Below, piece by piece: positions 6,485 to 7,294 of a stretch of DNA of 7,294 bases. Within the stretch, counting starts at the first letter, position 1, and each line of letters starts with the position of its first letter. The notes under the pieces are model-generated. The model saw nothing but the letters and a program-made list of their open reading frames with translations. It had not been told where the DNA came from and did no database searches. The DNA comes from Clostridiaceae bacterium. GTDB taxonomy: Bacteria > Bacillota > Clostridia > Lachnospirales > Lachnospiraceae. The DNA is taken from contig JAGZXV010000247.1 in NCBI GenBank assembly GCA_018378255.1, forward strand, positions 1 through 7,294, given 5' to 3'. The position numbers and the translations under genes are program-made.

Positions 6485-7294
6485 TTAAATGCCTCCTAAA
6501 ATACACCAGTTATAACCGTTTCCCATAACGGCCATTGCTTTTTCGTAATATGGATTTTCATAACGCATTTTCGCCATATTGCTGTCTTCTGCATTTTCGT
6601 CATACCAAATTCTTATATAGCCATCTTCACCATAGACCAGAATCTGTTCTCCTGGTTTGTCCATAAGTTTTCCGGACAGCGCAACACTGCCGCCGATATT
6701 GCAGATCCAGGTTCCAAAGCGATCCCGTACATCACCGGATGCTGCAGGAAGGCCGTACACCAGTTCATGATAACCATCTCCATTTAAGTCAACAGGCATA
6801 CTTTTATAGACGCTGAAATCCAGCTTTATCTCTTTGCCGCTTTCCATCTCATAAATAAATTCCTCATAGCTGTCATGAAAACGCCCTTCCGGGCCGCAGG
6901 TTTTATGGCCGATCCGAACGCCCAGGCCGTATTTTTCAGCTGAAGGGCCTAACCGGGCCACCCAGCCCAGATCAATATGGCCCCGTTCCAGATTCCCCCA
7001 AACTCTCATTCCCTTTCCATCATAACAGCAGATTCTGGGACCGTTTTCCTCCTCCTGTTCGCGGCAGGTAAACAGCCGCCAGGGAATTCCGTTTTGGTCC
7101 GTTACAGGGATGATCAGATCCGAATGCCCGTGATAGGTATCTCTGTCACAGCAGAACAGTTCTGTTCCATGCTCCAGTTCAATGCAGCGCTCTCCCCATA
7201 ACAATTCATCCACTCCGTCACCATTTAAATCGATCACCGGGCACATATGGCTTCCCCTCGCTCCCGGTTCCTGCGCGAGCACTTTATGCTCCCA
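6485..7294 (-). CDS. FG-GAP/lyase-like beta-propeller protein, C-terminal 269 residues (5' end outside the window)
   Basis: The reading frame is open to the right edge (it begins WEHKVLAQEPG in mid-domain), so the start is not visible. An in-frame GTG at 7282 has no ribosome binding site and should not be taken as the start. The visible part carries two Asp-rich propeller loops, DLNGDGVDELLWGERC and, later, DLNGDGYHELVYGLP, which probably bind calcium. The surrounding pattern (RDTYHGHSD, WVARLG, GPEGRFH, IWYDENAEDS, and a C-terminus ending GYNWCILGGI) resembles proteins annotated as rhamnogalacturonan-lyase-family beta-propellers. That is recalled resemblance, not a search result, and catalytic activity is unproven. 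Whether it has a signal peptide cannot be seen. It precedes the solute-binding gene by 27 bases with no promoter between, so both should share a transcript. It shares its domain type with the 670-residue protein at the other end of the operon. Confidence 0.85.
   Translation of the reverse strand, partial: WEHKVLAQEPGARGSHMCPVIDLNGDGVDELLWGERCIELEHGTELFCCDRDTYHGHSDLIIPVTDQNGIPWRLFTCREQEEENGPRICCYDGKGMRVWGNLERGHIDLGWVARLGPSAEKYGLGVRIGHKTCGPEGRFHDSYEEFIYEMESGKEIKLDFSVYKSMPVDLNGDGYHELVYGLPAASGDVRDRFGTWICNIGGSVALSGKLMDKPGEQILVYGEDGYIRIWYDENAEDSNMAKMRYENPYYEKAMAVMGNGYNWCILGGI

Noticed and set aside
6267..6506. 79-residue minus-strand frame overlapping the binding-protein start
   Set aside because: It is an alternative frame through the lipoprotein signal peptide and tether, and its product has no recognisable features.
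7280..7282. GTG at 7282 as the start of the right-hand propeller gene
   Set aside because: The frame continues to the window edge without a stop, the residues upstream (WEHK) continue the domain pattern, and no ribosome binding site precedes it.
1..7294. CRISPR array, insertion sequence, prophage or defence system
   Set aside because: No spaced direct repeats, transposase, integrase, phage or nuclease genes are seen. tRNA genes can be integration sites, but no partial tRNA duplicate is present near the tRNA 3' ends.

Overview
The window looks like chromosomal DNA of a low-to-mid-GC Gram-positive bacterium, most likely a gut or plant-fibre-degrading Clostridia (Lachnospiraceae-like) species. 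The grounds are strong AGGAGG-type ribosome binding sites, tRNA genes without encoded CCA, a tRNA-Leu with anticodon AAG, a lipoprotein solute-binding protein of the LplA/YtcQ type, and a membrane-anchored AraC-family regulator of the YesS type. The genus assignment is inference.

Left end (1-490): a small tRNA region. A tRNA-Leu(AAG) runs off the left edge on the minus strand. It diverges from a plus-strand pair, tRNA-Leu(CAG) and tRNA-Asn(GTT). Each side has its own readable promoter; the plus-strand one is a perfect TTGACA-17-TATAAT. The plus-strand pair ends at a strong intrinsic terminator, followed at once by a second hairpin facing the operon that arrives from the right.

Rest of the window (496-7294): one minus-strand gene run, probably an operon, with gaps of 27, 66 and 4 bases. 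In transcription order it holds: (1) the C-terminal part of an FG-GAP/rhamnogalacturonan-lyase-like beta-propeller protein, cut by the right edge; (2) a sugar ABC transporter solute-binding lipoprotein; (3) a two-transmembrane AraC-family regulator with an extracytoplasmic sensor region; (4) a 670-residue protein with an N-terminal jelly-roll-like domain, a charged linker and a C-terminal beta-propeller of the same general lyase-like type, with no signal peptide. No transporter permease is visible.

The set reads as a carbohydrate-utilisation locus. The lipoprotein would capture an oligosaccharide outside the cell, the membrane regulator would sense a ligand or the loaded binding protein and activate the operon, and the propeller proteins would act on the imported, probably rhamnose- or uronate-containing, oligosaccharide. 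The parallel with the Bacillus subtilis yes/ytc rhamnogalacturonan genes is by domain type and gene content; the substrate is not shown by the sequence. The points most worth checking are the regulator's true start (GTG at 4837, not ATG at 4876), the 10-bp hairpin just after the binding-protein gene, and the large, apparently cytoplasmic, lyase-like propeller protein.
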